A DNA stretch of 64,000 nt from Pseudomonas sp. TH43 (GCF_016650635.1 NZ_JAEKFI010000003.1:992001-1056000); one strand, 5' to 3'; numbered from the stretch's first letter, positions 37,647 through 47,247 are shown. Made by a program: numbers and translations. The notes: generated by a model not told the origin, from the sequence alone.

Positions 37647-38024
37647 CTGTCAGGGCAAACACCCCTTACGCAACAGGCTCGTACCGCGGCAACAGCGACT
37701 CGCCACTACCGCCTCCAAAATGGGTGGAGAACGCTAATAGGTCAGGAAACTTTTCCACTCATCTGGCCTTTGGAAATTACGCCAATTTAGAGCCGGAGGT
37801 GGAAGTCAGTTCACAACTTGAAGCTATCAAACTTGCCACCCCGAATAAAAAAGAAGAGTACGATACAGAAACCTACTGCACAAATAAACACTGGAAATTT
37901 CAAAACTCCAGCAAAGTGCCACATTTTCTTTTCGTACTTAAGCTCGTAAGTTTTTCGTTCATTTGGGCACCTTGGACTCTTGGGGTCTTCGGTTCCATAG
38001 GAATAGAGTTAGGACATGGAGCCC

Positions 38025-38029
38025 CTGGC
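38025..38029. repeat. Target-site duplication, left copy
   Basis: CTGGC immediately before the IS left end; the matching CTGGC is at 39357-39361. Five bases is the expected duplication for IS2-group elements. Confidence 0.85.
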
Positions 38030-38066
38030 TGGACTTGCCCCTTCAAAACCGGACACCAACTCCCCG

Positions 38067-38942
38067 TTAAATTGATGCCACTGCCAAGCGCCTGAACTCC
38101 CTCGGTGAACGGTAGTTCAAGGCGCTGTGCGGATGCTGCTCGTTGTAATGTTCGAAGGCAATTGCCAAGTTACGCAGCGCCGTTTCTCGATCCGGCTTGG
38201 GCATGTGCGCCACGTAATCACGCTTGATCGTCTTCACGAAGCTCTCTGCCATGCCATTACTCTGTGGGCTACGCACCGGTGTGGTCACCGGCTGCAAGCC
38301 GATCTGTCGAGCAAACAGGCGCGTCTGTTCGGCGGTGTAGGCCGAACCGTTATCGCTGAGCCACTGCACCGGCGTTGCAGGCAGCTGATCACCGAAGCGC
38401 TTCTCCACGCTTTCCAACATCAAGTCGCGGATGTCATCGCCGCTGTACCCGGTTGGGCTGGCTACCCAGCCGATGGCTTCGCGATCACAGCAGTCCAGGG
38501 CGAAGGTCACGCTCAGTTTAGCGCCGTCCTCGCAACGGAATTCAAAGCCGTCCGAGCACCAACGCGTATCGCTGGTTTGCACCGCAATACGGCCTTCGTG
38601 CCGACGCGGCACGCCGGGTTGTTTGATCCGGCGTTCAAGTAGCAGGTTGTGATCACGCATCACCCGGTAAACCCGCTTCACGTTGATCGCGGGTAGCAAC
38701 TGGGTTTCACGGACGCGACGCAGCAATCCCCAGACTCGACGGTAGCCATAGCTGGGCAGTTCGCTGACCTGTTGCTGGATTTCGGCCACCAACTCAGCGT
38801 CGTTCACAGGCCTGCTTCGCCGTGTCTTGGGCGATACCGATTGCTTGATTCGAACCGTTAATTGCGAGCGCGCCACACCGAGACATTCGCTGACCAGTTT
38901 CACTGGTCGTCCCCCGGCAACAAGGGTGAGTGCGCAATCCAT
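38067..38942 (-). CDS. IS2-group transposase OrfB (DDE catalytic part)
   Basis: A 291-aa integrase-core protein: [20 protein letters not shown] (HTH_21 region), [20 protein letters not shown] with first catalytic Asp, [32 protein letters not shown] with second Asp, and [20 protein letters not shown] with the Glu. The frame is open upstream of the ATG back to the A7 slippery site in orfA, so the active enzyme is probably an OrfAB fusion made by -1 frameshifting. Confidence 0.92.
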   Translation of the reverse strand: MDCALTLVAGGRPVKLVSECLGVARSQLTVRIKQSVSPKTRRSRPVNDAELVAEIQQQVSELPSYGYRRVWGLLRRVRETQLLPAINVKRVYRVMRDHNLLLERRIKQPGVPRRHEGRIAVQTSDTRWCSDGFEFRCEDGAKLSVTFALDCCDREAIGWVASPTGYSGDDIRDLMLESVEKRFGDQLPATPVQWLSDNGSAYTAEQTRLFARQIGLQPVTTPVRSPQSNGMAESFVKTIKRDYVAHMPKPDRETALRNLAIAFEHYNEQHPHSALNYRSPREFRRLAVASI

Positions 38943-39292
38943 TTTCGCGACCGGGCGATCTCCACGGCTTCTTTGAGGATTTCCGCTTCCATCGTTTTTT
39001 TGCCCAGCATCCGTTGCAGCTCACGGATCTGCTTGAGCGCATCGCTCAGCTCGGAGGCCGGCACCACGGCTTCGCCCGCGCTGACCGCCGACAGGCTGCC
39101 GTCCTGATACAGCTTGCGCCACAGGAATAATTGGTTGGCATTGATGCCGTTGCGCCGAGCGACGACCGACACACCTTGCCCTGGCTCAAGGCTCTCGCGA
39201 ACCATGGCCAGCTTTTGCTCTGGGCTCCAGCGGCGCCGCCGCTCCTGGCCCAAAAGCTCCCCATTCTTATCGTTGCTGTTAGTCATAAACAT
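38900..39292 (-). CDS. IS2-group transposase OrfA
   Basis: A 130-aa DNA-binding protein: helix-turn-helix ([40 protein letters not shown]) and a leucine-zipper-like segment ([20 protein letters not shown]), ending [15 protein letters not shown], closely like IS2 OrfA. The GKK codons form an A7 run on the coding strand (38995-39001). A -1 slip there enters the OrfB frame with no intervening stop. Confidence 0.92.
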   Translation of the reverse strand: MFMTNSNDKNGELLGQERRRRWSPEQKLAMVRESLEPGQGVSVVARRNGINANQLFLWRKLYQDGSLSAVSAGEAVVPASELSDALKQIRELQRMLGKKTMEAEILKEAVEIARSRKWIAHSPLLPGDDQ

Positions 39293-40194
39293 AACCGTTT
39301 GCCTATCCCTTATCGTAAGGGGGAAACGGTGTCCTGTCTTTCATGGGGCTCGTTCACTGGCACTACGGGTGGCGCGTTCATTGGTATTTCCACTGCCATT
39401 TTGATGCTCACCTCTCTAGTGTTATTCATGACGGGCAATAAGTTTGTTCACCACATGCAAGTCTTAGGATTTGTAGCCGGTGCAATTACTACCTATTGGT
39501 TAAAAGGTTCACTATTCAATACGAGCTCAATGAGTATCGCCCTGTGGGGAGGCGTCTTTCTATATTTCGTAGCCTCCCTCGGAACCGACGCATTATTGTG
39601 GTTTCATAGCAAAATCAGCACGCACGATGGCAGCGAATTTAATCGAACTGATGGCATGCTCAGGTTCAAAAGGCGTTTCCGCAAGCTATTCGTTGCACCA
39701 TTTGAAGAGTTCGACCCGGTGCTTCAGTTACTTCCTAATGGCTTCGGCTCCCACGACTACGCGCTGTGGCTGCATCATCGCTATACCGACAACAAAATTT
39801 GCCTGGCGACCAAGGTTCACTCGCTGGGGCTGGATCAGGCCAACGCACTCGCTTTTTGGGATTGTCTACAACGCTACATGGATATCACGCAGCCGCTGCC
39901 TGACCTGCCTGTGCTTGAGCAGAGTCGCCAACTTGATCCCGTGACAGTCGCCCACGACGCAAAAACTGGCCGCAACCCACGACGATGGAGAGAACAGTCG
40001 GAGAAAGGATGGATCACAGGCGGCCAGAAGTCGTTGGCCAAGCAGTTGCAGGAATATCCATGGCAAAAAGAACCCTGTATCGTGAAAGCGCGTATCGATC
40101 CATCGTTGACGATTGAGGCGTATTACCGCGCTCAAGAAGCAAAAGGGATACATGCAACTCCGAAAGCCGATGACTTCGATAATATTCATCGCTC

Positions 40195-40362
40195 ATGATT
40201 ACCTATGTCGCCATCAACAACAAAATGCACAACTGCCAGGATCCAGGTAACTCGCACTTCACCCACCTGGAAGAAGTGCAGTTCACCTATCGCAAAATCA
40301 CCTGTACCCACCGAGTATCCGATACTTCGGGTTCCGATGACTGGCGTGCTCCAGTCGTTTAA
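40195..40362 (+). CDS. Hcp C-terminal mini-ORF, 55 aa (tail 2)
   Basis: ATG at 40195 overlaps the A2 stop (ATGA). It reads MITYVAINNKMHNCQDPGNS and ends VSDTSGSDDWRAPVV, matching the last 54 residues of Hcp almost exactly (W to C in KITCTH). The hcp-vgrG spacer, including the hairpin, follows at 40363-40452. It joins A2 at the same Hcp codon as tail 1 joins A1, so the immunity-plus-tail unit looks tandemly duplicated. Confidence 0.6.
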   Translation: MITYVAINNKMHNCQDPGNSHFTHLEEVQFTYRKITCTHRVSDTSGSDDWRAPVV

Positions 40363-40381
40363 TTACGGCTGATCGTTTCAC

Positions 40382-40408
40382 ACATCGACCAGCTCTGCTG
40401 GTCGATGT
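40382..40408 (+). terminator. Hairpin terminator, second copy
   Basis: ACATCGACCAGC-TCT-GCTGGTCGATGT, a perfect 12-bp stem followed by TGTTTA. It is the duplicated hcp-vgrG spacer hairpin and lies over the first codons of the truncated vgrG2 frame. Confidence 0.6.
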
Positions 40409-42240
40409 TGTTTACGCCCCTTCAGAATTTCGCGTACGTTGGCCCGCTTTTGCGGGCGGTAACCCTGCGCCCGCAACTGGCGTACCTCGCGCACCGCATC
40501 AACCAGCGCATCTTCCAAAACCTCAGCGTGCCGAAAATCATCGGCATGGTCCTCGAAGAACACGGCATCCAGAGCAATGCCTACGCCTTCCAGACCGGCG
40601 CGGTCTACCCCGAGCGCATCTACTGCGTGCAGTACGACGAATCGGACCTGCATTTCATCCAGCGCCTGTGCGAAGAAGAAGGTATCCATTACCACTTCCA
40701 GCACAGCGCCACGGCGCACAAACTGATCTTCGGCGATGACCAGACGGTGTTCCCGAAACTCAAGCCTGTGGCCTATCAGCAAGACTCCGGCATGGTCGCC
40801 AGCGACCCGGTGATCAAGCGCTTCGACCTGCGCCTGGAAACCCGCACCAGCCGCACCACGCGCCGCGATTACGATTTCGAAAAACCGCGCCTCACCCTCG
40901 AAAGCGAAAACCGTGGCGACGCCCTGCCCGACCTCGAGGATTACGACTACCCCGGCCGTTTCGTCGACCGCGCGCGCGGCAAACACCTGGCCAAACGCGC
41001 CCTCGAACGCCACCGCAGCGACTTCCAACTCGCCGAAGGCAAGAGCGATCAACCGTTGCTGGTCAGCGGCCATTTCCTCGCGCTCACCGCGCACCCGAAA
41101 GCCAAGTGGAACGACCTCTGGTTGCTGACCGAAGTCCACCACGAAGGCAAACAGCCGCAAGTGTTGGAAGAGTCAGTGACCAGCGACACCACCGCGCTGA
41201 AAGACGATTTCCACCAGGGCTACCGCAACCGCTTCCAGGCCACGCCGTGGGACGTCCCCAACCGCCCGCCCCTGCGCCACGCCAAATCACGCATCCTCGG
41301 CAGCCAGAGCGCCGTGGTCACCGGCCCCAAAGGCGAAGAAATCCACTGCGACGAATACGGTCGCGTCAAAGTCCAGTTCCACTGGGACCGCGAAGGCCAG
41401 GCCGACGACAAAACCAGCTGCTGGTTACGCGTCTCCAGCGCCTGGGCCGGCGCCCAATACGGCGGCATCGCCATCCCGCGTATCGGCATGGAAGTGCTGG
41501 TCACCTTCCTCGAAGGCGACCCCGACCAACCGCTGATCAGCGGCTGCCTGTACCACAAGGAAAACACCGTCCCGTACGCACTGCCGGCGAACAAGACGCG
41601 CAGCACGTTCAAGACCCTGAGCTCGATGGGTGGTGGCGGTTACAACGAACTGCGTATTGAGGACAAAAAAGGTCAGGAGCAGATTTATCTGCATGCTCAG
41701 CGGGATTGGGATGAAAACATCGAGCACGACCAGAAGATTCGGGTTGGTAATGAGCGGCACGATACGGTTGAGAAGAACAGCTACAGCGAGTTCAAGGCGG
41801 AGGAACATCACACCGTTTTTGAGGACCGTAAAGTTGAAGCGCAGGCCAGTGATCACCTGACGGTTGGGGTGAATCAGCACGTCAAGATTGGTACTGGGCA
41901 GTTCATGGATGCGGGGCAGGAAATTCACCTGAGCAGCGGCATGAAAGTGGTGATGGAGGCTGGCGCAGAGCTGACGTTGGTCGGTGGTGGCAGCTTCATC
42001 AAGATCGATGCCGGCGGCGTGACCATGAGCGGGCCGGTGATCAACATCAACTCGGGCGGTGGACCGGGCAGTGGCACTGGGGCAGCGCCGTTGTTGCCGG
42101 GGCCGTTGAAGCAGGCGGATGCGGATAAGGCCGGGCAGCTGTTGGTGCCGGCGCAGCGGCAGGCGTTGATGCGTCGCACGCCACGCTGTGAAATTTGCGA
42201 GAAAGCTGCCGCGCAAGCAGCGAAGGACGCCGCCAAATGA
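40405..42240 (+). CDS. vgrG: VgrG, 5'-truncated copy (vgrG2)
   Basis: The frame from 40405 encodes 611 aa. Its first 18 residues come from spacer DNA (MLFTPLQNFAYVGPLLRAV), then it joins VgrG at TLRPQLAYLAHRINQ, so the first 94 or so VgrG1 residues are missing (most of the first gp27-like subdomain). From there it is nearly identical to VgrG1 up to GPVININSGG. The tail differs completely: LLPGPLKQADADKAGQLLVP and a Cys-containing MRRTPRCEICEKAAAQA. Whether it can still trimerise is doubtful. The tail is presumably matched to the DUF4123 adaptor and toxin B, which follow in overlapping frames. Confidence 0.75.
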   Translation: MLFTPLQNFAYVGPLLRAVTLRPQLAYLAHRINQRIFQNLSVPKIIGMVLEEHGIQSNAYAFQTGAVYPERIYCVQYDESDLHFIQRLCEEEGIHYHFQHSATAHKLIFGDDQTVFPKLKPVAYQQDSGMVASDPVIKRFDLRLETRTSRTTRRDYDFEKPRLTLESENRGDALPDLEDYDYPGRFVDRARGKHLAKRALERHRSDFQLAEGKSDQPLLVSGHFLALTAHPKAKWNDLWLLTEVHHEGKQPQVLEESVTSDTTALKDDFHQGYRNRFQATPWDVPNRPPLRHAKSRILGSQSAVVTGPKGEEIHCDEYGRVKVQFHWDREGQADDKTSCWLRVSSAWAGAQYGGIAIPRIGMEVLVTFLEGDPDQPLISGCLYHKENTVPYALPANKTRSTFKTLSSMGGGGYNELRIEDKKGQEQIYLHAQRDWDENIEHDQKIRVGNERHDTVEKNSYSEFKAEEHHTVFEDRKVEAQASDHLTVGVNQHVKIGTGQFMDAGQEIHLSSGMKVVMEAGAELTLVGGGSFIKIDAGGVTMSGPVININSGGGPGSGTGAAPLLPGPLKQADADKAGQLLVPAQRQALMRRTPRCEICEKAAAQAAKDAAK

Positions 42241-43124
42241 GTTACCCGTCGAACGCCAACTTTTTGCTGATCGACGGAGTCCTGCGTCCTGATGCGATCC
42301 CAAGTCTGTATCAACTTGGCGAACCGTTAGAGATCGAACCGTTGTACTTGGGAACGCGGTGGGCAGAGTTGAAGGATTTGGGGCCGATACTCGTGAAGCC
42401 GCAGGGGAACTCTTCCGTCCTCAGAGACTGGCAGCAAAACCACCTGACTCAAGCCGATTCGTGTCCGTTGTTCAGCCGCGCTTCACTCAATGAAGTAGCA
42501 GATCACTTACGACACTTTATCTGTCCGCCAGATGTGCACGGCAGCGAAGGTCTTTTGCGTTTCGCCGATCCCCTCGTCATGCATCACTGGCTTTCCAGCT
42601 ACGGGCCGGAGCATCTCAGTCACGTGCTGGGACCTATAGAGACAATTTGGATCAAGACGCCGATCCACACCTGGCGGTCCGCGAGCGATACACCGATTAC
42701 ACCGTTCGCGAGACCGCAGTCAAAGGACCCTCGTGACAAAAACTTCGCCCTGCTCGGCGAGCAACAAATCACGGCTCTGGAACTCGCCTACCGATGGCAG
42801 TTCAAAGAGCGCTTATACGCCTGGTTGAACACCCGCGACGCTCAAACATTTTCACTGCTAAACAGCGATCAAACTGAGTGGTGGCTAGAACACGTTCTAG
42901 ACAGCGGCAGCGCTTGGGGGCTGGTCAGCGAACGAGGACTGGTAACATGGGCGGAAACCTGCGTTGACTGGGGACGAGACTTCGCCACTCGCCCTGACAG
43001 CCCCTATCAAGAATGGCTGAGCCAAAACCCCGACAAAGGGCGTTTGGCACCCGAACTGCGTATCGAAGCACTGGATGATTATCGCCAGCAAGCGCTGGAA
43101 GCAAAGGACACTGCAAATGGCTGA
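42237..43124 (+). CDS. DUF4123 effector-loading adaptor
   Basis: A 295-aa protein of the DUF4123 (Tap/TEC) type, chaperones that load a cognate effector onto the VgrG tail. Visible segments: NANFLLIDGVLRPDAIPSLY, a region with ADSCPLFSRASLNEVADHLR, then FADPLVMHHWLSSYGPEHLS and GPIETIWI. It starts in an ATGA overlap with vgrG2 and overlaps toxin B by 8 nt, the usual vgrG-adaptor-effector order. It should bind toxin B N-terminally and the vgrG2 tail. Confidence 0.8.
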   Translation: MSYPSNANFLLIDGVLRPDAIPSLYQLGEPLEIEPLYLGTRWAELKDLGPILVKPQGNSSVLRDWQQNHLTQADSCPLFSRASLNEVADHLRHFICPPDVHGSEGLLRFADPLVMHHWLSSYGPEHLSHVLGPIETIWIKTPIHTWRSASDTPITPFARPQSKDPRDKNFALLGEQQITALELAYRWQFKERLYAWLNTRDAQTFSLLNSDQTEWWLEHVLDSGSAWGLVSERGLVTWAETCVDWGRDFATRPDSPYQEWLSQNPDKGRLAPELRIEALDDYRQQALEAKDTANG

Positions 43125-46100
43125 CAAGAGCGGAACACTCCAACAACAGCGCAACGCCTGTTTCCCCACCACCACAGCAAAAGCCACTGGCGGCTGCCCC
43201 CTCACCGGCCCCGATGTCGCCATCGTTCCGATGCGCTATGCGCTGGATCGCTCTCGATACGATGAAGATCCGAAAAAGCTCAAGCCGCTTCTCAAGTCGG
43301 GAAAATGGTCGGCGCTACCATCCCTTAAAACTCGAGGATATACGCTGCGTCAGTTGTACAAGGGTTACGTTTACGTGTACGACGAAACGGATAAGACATT
43401 GCACGAATACATTTACTCAACGAGTACAGGACAACTGACTCGCATCAAATGGACAGATGCCGATACAGGAAAAGACAAGCGATCAAGTGCTGGCGAAAGC
43501 AAGAGCTACCTACTCTACCCGCGAAAAAACAACCTGCACATAGCCTACTCGCGGAATCAGTGGACGTGGAAAATTTGCGAGCACATGCGCTCTAACCCCG
43601 GCAGTCGCAAAGACTATATGACTGCCCTTGATTTACCGACTTACTGCATTACACAATCAGTACTCAACACCTTGCCGCTGTTATCTCTTGCTGATGCCGC
43701 CGCCGACGTCGATAAAGACGCGGTTAAATCTGATAAACGCTTTGGTGATTCAGCGATTCCAACGATAGCACCAGAGGGAAAAGTGGATGGCGAGCCAATT
43801 TTCTGTCCCGTGGCAGCAGATATTTTCTGGACAGGAAGCGTTCCAGACAAAGACAGTTCGCTAGTAGTCGTTATTGACGATCCGCTGGCAGTGCTTAATG
43901 ACTTGGGTACGCAATTGATAGCCGACCAGGCTGCCTATCAGATTTGGCAAGAAGAGCATGAGCATAAGATCCAAATAGCTCAGACAGTTGAAGCCTTGTG
44001 TGGTGCAAATGTCGCCGATGAAAATAAATTACCGGCGTCTGTTCGCGGCAGCCCAATCAAAAAAAGACAGTATCAGCGCGACTTGGACATATATTACTCA
44101 CAACTTGAAAATGAGCGACAAGCAGCCTTATTCGGGGGAATGAGTGGCTCTCCAAACATGATCGCAATATCGGAAACTTTCAAGTCAGCTGATATCCGCA
44201 AGCAGCTCAAAACCCAATATAATTCATTGCCAACCGAAGCTGACTTTAAGTCATGGCAGGCACGAGAAAAGTGGCGGCGCGAAGTAAACCTAGATGGGGC
44301 CCATGCATATATTCAAACCCATGAAAAAAACGGGAACATCCTATTAGATAACATACGCAAAACTCAATACGACTTCAAAACTTGGGCAAAGCATATTGGA
44401 ACCGAGCCTTTACGATTATTTATAGACACCACGAACATTGACCACCTTCACTACTTACAAGAAACCGCCGCTCAACTTCTGCAAGTCTTAATCCAAGACA
44501 TTGGTATCACTAAATGGCTCGCTAAAGAAGATGCGAAGGCAACTACTCTCTTTGGCACTATTAGATTTGGCTTTTCACCTGGACTGAAAGACGCGTTTGA
44601 AACCCAGGGTAGTTATCTGCTCAGTGGTATCGGGGACATGACCACACTCGCTACGCGGGCGGGCGAACTCAATGGAGTACTGAGCCACGAAGGATTTGCC
44701 GACAAGGCGTGGATGAAAGCGCTTAAACAGCCTGTGCAAGATACTTTCAGTGCCGTAAAGGAATTGGCTGCTGGCAAAGGCAAGAACACAGCCGAAGCAA
44801 TCCTTTTAGCGCTTGTACCGTCCGATAGCAGATTGGCAATGGGAAAAACACAAAACATTCAGATACTCGCTCGTAATTTACTAATTGGCCATATCCTGAC
44901 GAATGCCACGGACCGCCCAGCTATCGACGAGAAAATCGGAGAAAAGCTTAAAGCCTGGAAACAAGAGTGGAAGGTACTTAACAAGCAGATCAACGACACC
45001 CGCCGGCAATGGCTATACCCTGATCAAACCGGACAGCGTAAAAGTTTAGCCCGCACGCTTCAAATACAAGAAACAAAACTGCAAACACACGAGCTAAAAA
45101 TACCAGGAATACTAGACTACAAGAACAATAAATACGCGGAATTAATGAGAGAGGAAATTCGAAACTTTGCTCGCTTACCGGCAAATATTGCGAAAGATTG
45201 GAATACCAAAGCCAAGGCTTGGGGACAAAAATTCGGAATGAACGCCGGCGCTGTCACTTGGGGCGTCATAATGCTCAATCTTATTAACACTGCGATCGTC
45301 TACAAAGAGCTAACTTCTGACGGTGAATTCAGCGCGAAAGACATAACTAAATTCAGCTATGGACTAGGTTACAGTTTAAACCTATTGATGGCCGTATACA
45401 TTGAAACTCCTTGGAACCTGATAAAAAACGCAAAACCAGTCATAATCGACAGTTCAGAAGTTGGTATATTAAATAAATCAGCGGAATACTGGAGAGTACG
45501 TGGAAAAAATGATTGGGCATCCGCAGTTGGGAAATTCAAGTTTGGACTAGTAGCTGCGGGAGCATTTGGGCTAGCTGCTGCCTCAGCGGAAATATGGGAC
45601 ATAATTGATGACTTTGGAGACCTTGAAAGCCAAGCAGAAAGAACCGCCGCTACGGTGAAGTTTGCTGCCGTAGCCGGCATGGCGGCAAGTGGTCTCCTAC
45701 AACTTCTTGCTGGACTAAACATTTCTGGACAGTTAGTAGCTGTAGTGATGAACCCTTGGTTCGCTGTTGCAACGTTAATTATCGGTGTGATTTATCTATT
45801 CGCCACAATAGCTTTAAATTACTTCAAACACGACGGAATTGGTTCTTGGCTTAAAAAATGCGCATGGTCAATCAGTAAAGAAGGCAAATATCAAGAAGAT
45901 GCTGATGGCCGCGCAGAAGAAAAGAGAGCCTTGCTAGAGATTCAATTAAGCCCACAAATATTTGTTAAAGGAACATTCGAAGAAAAAAACATATACACAC
46001 CAAGAGTCGGATACTTACCAGTAAAAGTACAAAACGGGGCATGGATCCAACTTCGGTTACCCAACGCCATTCGGGGAAAGCTTCTTGAATTCAACATCAC

Positions 46101-46509
46101 AAACAGCAAACGCCCTCTCGGTATATTTCCCGTAAGCAAAACCAGCGATTTAGTTCAAGATCCGTTTCTAGACAAAGGACAATTTGTTAATACTGAAACA
46201 TTTGAAAATATATCAAACAAGCCGTACAGCCGAGATCCATACGCAGCGATTTGCCCAGCGCCCCCTCCAGAAAACCAAGATATTGTTTGGCAAACTTGGG
46301 TACCCGCAAGCGAAAACGCAGACTTCGTCGAAATGCAAATTTGGTATCCAAAACAAATTCTAAAACCGGGCGCAGATGATCGAGGGTATCTATATCAAGT
46401 AGAAATAGACCAAAACGGAGTATCAAAAGTTGATGGACTCAGTACTAAAACACTCGAAGTGAAAAGTTCAAACCGCGCGAACTCTTTAATTCTTGCAGTG
46501 ACAGAATAA
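43117..46509 (+). CDS. T6SS effector B, VasX N-terminal type (BTH_I2691-like)
   Basis: A 1130-aa toxin candidate overlapping its adaptor by 8 nt. N-terminus: a Cys pair (NACFPTT...GGCPLTGPD), IVPMRYALDRSRYD, then RQLYKGYVYVYDE (Gly83; MIX-like GhhYhh) and IAYSRNQWTWKICEHMR (Trp149). These resemble VasX N-terminal regions. The middle is long and helical. Residues about 705-905 hold membrane segments (TWGVIMLNLINTAIVYKEL, GLVAAGAFGLAAASAEIWDI, NPWFAVATLIIGVIYLFATI), and a C-terminal beta-rich region follows. Membrane permeabilisation is the likely activity. The gene is AT-rich against vgrG2, consistent with transfer. Confidence 0.82.
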   Translation: MADKSGTLQQQRNACFPTTTAKATGGCPLTGPDVAIVPMRYALDRSRYDEDPKKLKPLLKSGKWSALPSLKTRGYTLRQLYKGYVYVYDETDKTLHEYIYSTSTGQLTRIKWTDADTGKDKRSSAGESKSYLLYPRKNNLHIAYSRNQWTWKICEHMRSNPGSRKDYMTALDLPTYCITQSVLNTLPLLSLADAAADVDKDAVKSDKRFGDSAIPTIAPEGKVDGEPIFCPVAADIFWTGSVPDKDSSLVVVIDDPLAVLNDLGTQLIADQAAYQIWQEEHEHKIQIAQTVEALCGANVADENKLPASVRGSPIKKRQYQRDLDIYYSQLENERQAALFGGMSGSPNMIAISETFKSADIRKQLKTQYNSLPTEADFKSWQAREKWRREVNLDGAHAYIQTHEKNGNILLDNIRKTQYDFKTWAKHIGTEPLRLFIDTTNIDHLHYLQETAAQLLQVLIQDIGITKWLAKEDAKATTLFGTIRFGFSPGLKDAFETQGSYLLSGIGDMTTLATRAGELNGVLSHEGFADKAWMKALKQPVQDTFSAVKELAAGKGKNTAEAILLALVPSDSRLAMGKTQNIQILARNLLIGHILTNATDRPAIDEKIGEKLKAWKQEWKVLNKQINDTRRQWLYPDQTGQRKSLARTLQIQETKLQTHELKIPGILDYKNNKYAELMREEIRNFARLPANIAKDWNTKAKAWGQKFGMNAGAVTWGVIMLNLINTAIVYKELTSDGEFSAKDITKFSYGLGYSLNLLMAVYIETPWNLIKNAKPVIIDSSEVGILNKSAEYWRVRGKNDWASAVGKFKFGLVAAGAFGLAAASAEIWDIIDDFGDLESQAERTAATVKFAAVAGMAASGLLQLLAGLNISGQLVAVVMNPWFAVATLIIGVIYLFATIALNYFKHDGIGSWLKKCAWSISKEGKYQEDADGRAEEKRALLEIQLSPQIFVKGTFEEKNIYTPRVGYLPVKVQNGAWIQLRLPNAIRGKLLEFNITNSKRPLGIFPVSKTSDLVQDPFLDKGQFVNTETFENISNKPYSRDPYAAICPAPPPENQDIVWQTWVPASENADFVEMQIWYPKQILKPGADDRGYLYQVEIDQNGVSKVDGLSTKTLEVKSSNRANSLILAVTE

Positions 46510-46569
46510 GAACTCCTATTATTTCTACACGCGCAATTACCAGTCACCCGATCGATTTGTGAGGTCCAT

Positions 46570-47247
46570 ATGCAAAAGCAGTTGAAAGCACAAGAGGAAC
46601 ATACGCCTCTAATGTCTTGGACAACCAAAGCAATCCCTGCGTCGCCCAGAAAAATCAGACAGGCCGAACTTCAAATTATCGTAGGGTTCTCTTTAATCTT
46701 TTTGTATGCAGCTTGGTTAGCGTCCGTAAAAATTGATAATAGCATAGGAATATCAGCGACTACCGGACTAGCACTCATTGCATTTGCCACCTATATTATA
46801 ATGGTAATCGTACGACAGAAAACTGTCTACAACTATACGATAAGCTCTGAAAAAGGACGAGTAGATTACTATCTCCACTACCCTGACTTCGCAGGTACTT
46901 TATTTAAGAGCATCGCGGCGCTAGCGATTTTATCCTTCATTGGAACGGCAATTTATACTGGGTCTTTCTTATTTTTGATAGGCCCAGTTGCGATGGCTTT
47001 AGCCTCTGCCCAATTTTTATTATTTTGGAAAAATGAAACGCACACTAGAAATAGCACCTTGTGGCATAACTATAACTTCGTCACCGTCGATCACGAAAGA
47101 CTAATGGTAATTACTCACTGCACCGATCAAACGGTAGGATTTGAAGCTCGTTTTCCAGACAAACAGCTGCTCGAAAAATACCTAAAAACATTGAAGACAC
47201 TGCTGCCCGAGACCGCCATATATACACAAAAAAAATGGGAACAATGA
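46570..47247 (+). CDS. Membrane immunity-like protein B1
   Basis: A 225-aa protein with MSWTTKAIPASP near its N-terminus, four predicted membrane helices in two pairs (residues about 35-52, 58-80, 110-128, 132-150) and a C-terminal soluble part. Similar in layout to B2 (MSWTIKALP; VIRQKYIYHYIV against VRQKTVYNYTI). Its place just after toxin B (60-nt gap, ATATG start with GTGAGGT upstream) suggests immunity. AT-rich. No named family recognised. Confidence 0.65.
   Translation: MQKQLKAQEEHTPLMSWTTKAIPASPRKIRQAELQIIVGFSLIFLYAAWLASVKIDNSIGISATTGLALIAFATYIIMVIVRQKTVYNYTISSEKGRVDYYLHYPDFAGTLFKSIAALAILSFIGTAIYTGSFLFLIGPVAMALASAQFLLFWKNETHTRNSTLWHNYNFVTVDHERLMVITHCTDQTVGFEARFPDKQLLEKYLKTLKTLLPETAIYTQKKWEQ

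Larger units (their letters stand above)
38030..39356 (-). mobile_element. IS3-family, IS2-group insertion sequence
   Basis: 1327 bp, with imperfect terminal inverted repeats: TGGACTTGCCCC...GGACACC at the left and, on the opposite strand, TGAACGAGCCCC...GGACACC at the right. A 5-bp duplication (CTGGC) flanks it. It encodes OrfA and OrfB on the minus strand, and the length is close to IS2 (1331 bp). It interrupts immunity-like gene A2. Confidence 0.93.
37643..40198 (+). pseudogene. A-type immunity-like gene A2, split by an IS2-group element
   Basis: Left part 37643-38029 encodes MTVRANTPYATGSYRG... through the first membrane segment; the right part resumes at 39362 (TTGGAFIGISTAILMLTSLV) in the same frame and runs to 40198. 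Removing the IS (38030-39356) and one copy of the 5-bp duplication restores a 407-codon frame, close to A3 (409 aa). No other lesion is seen, so the insertion appears recent. The right part shares EFNRTDGMLRFKRRFRKLFV, HDYALWLHHRYTDNK and RYMDITQPLPDLPVLEQSR with A1/A3. Confidence 0.85.

Noticed and set aside
40405..40460. A genuine new N-terminus for vgrG2
   Set aside because: The first 18 residues are a translated copy of the non-coding hcp-vgrG1 spacer and overlap a terminator hairpin; more likely a deletion scar than an evolved domain.
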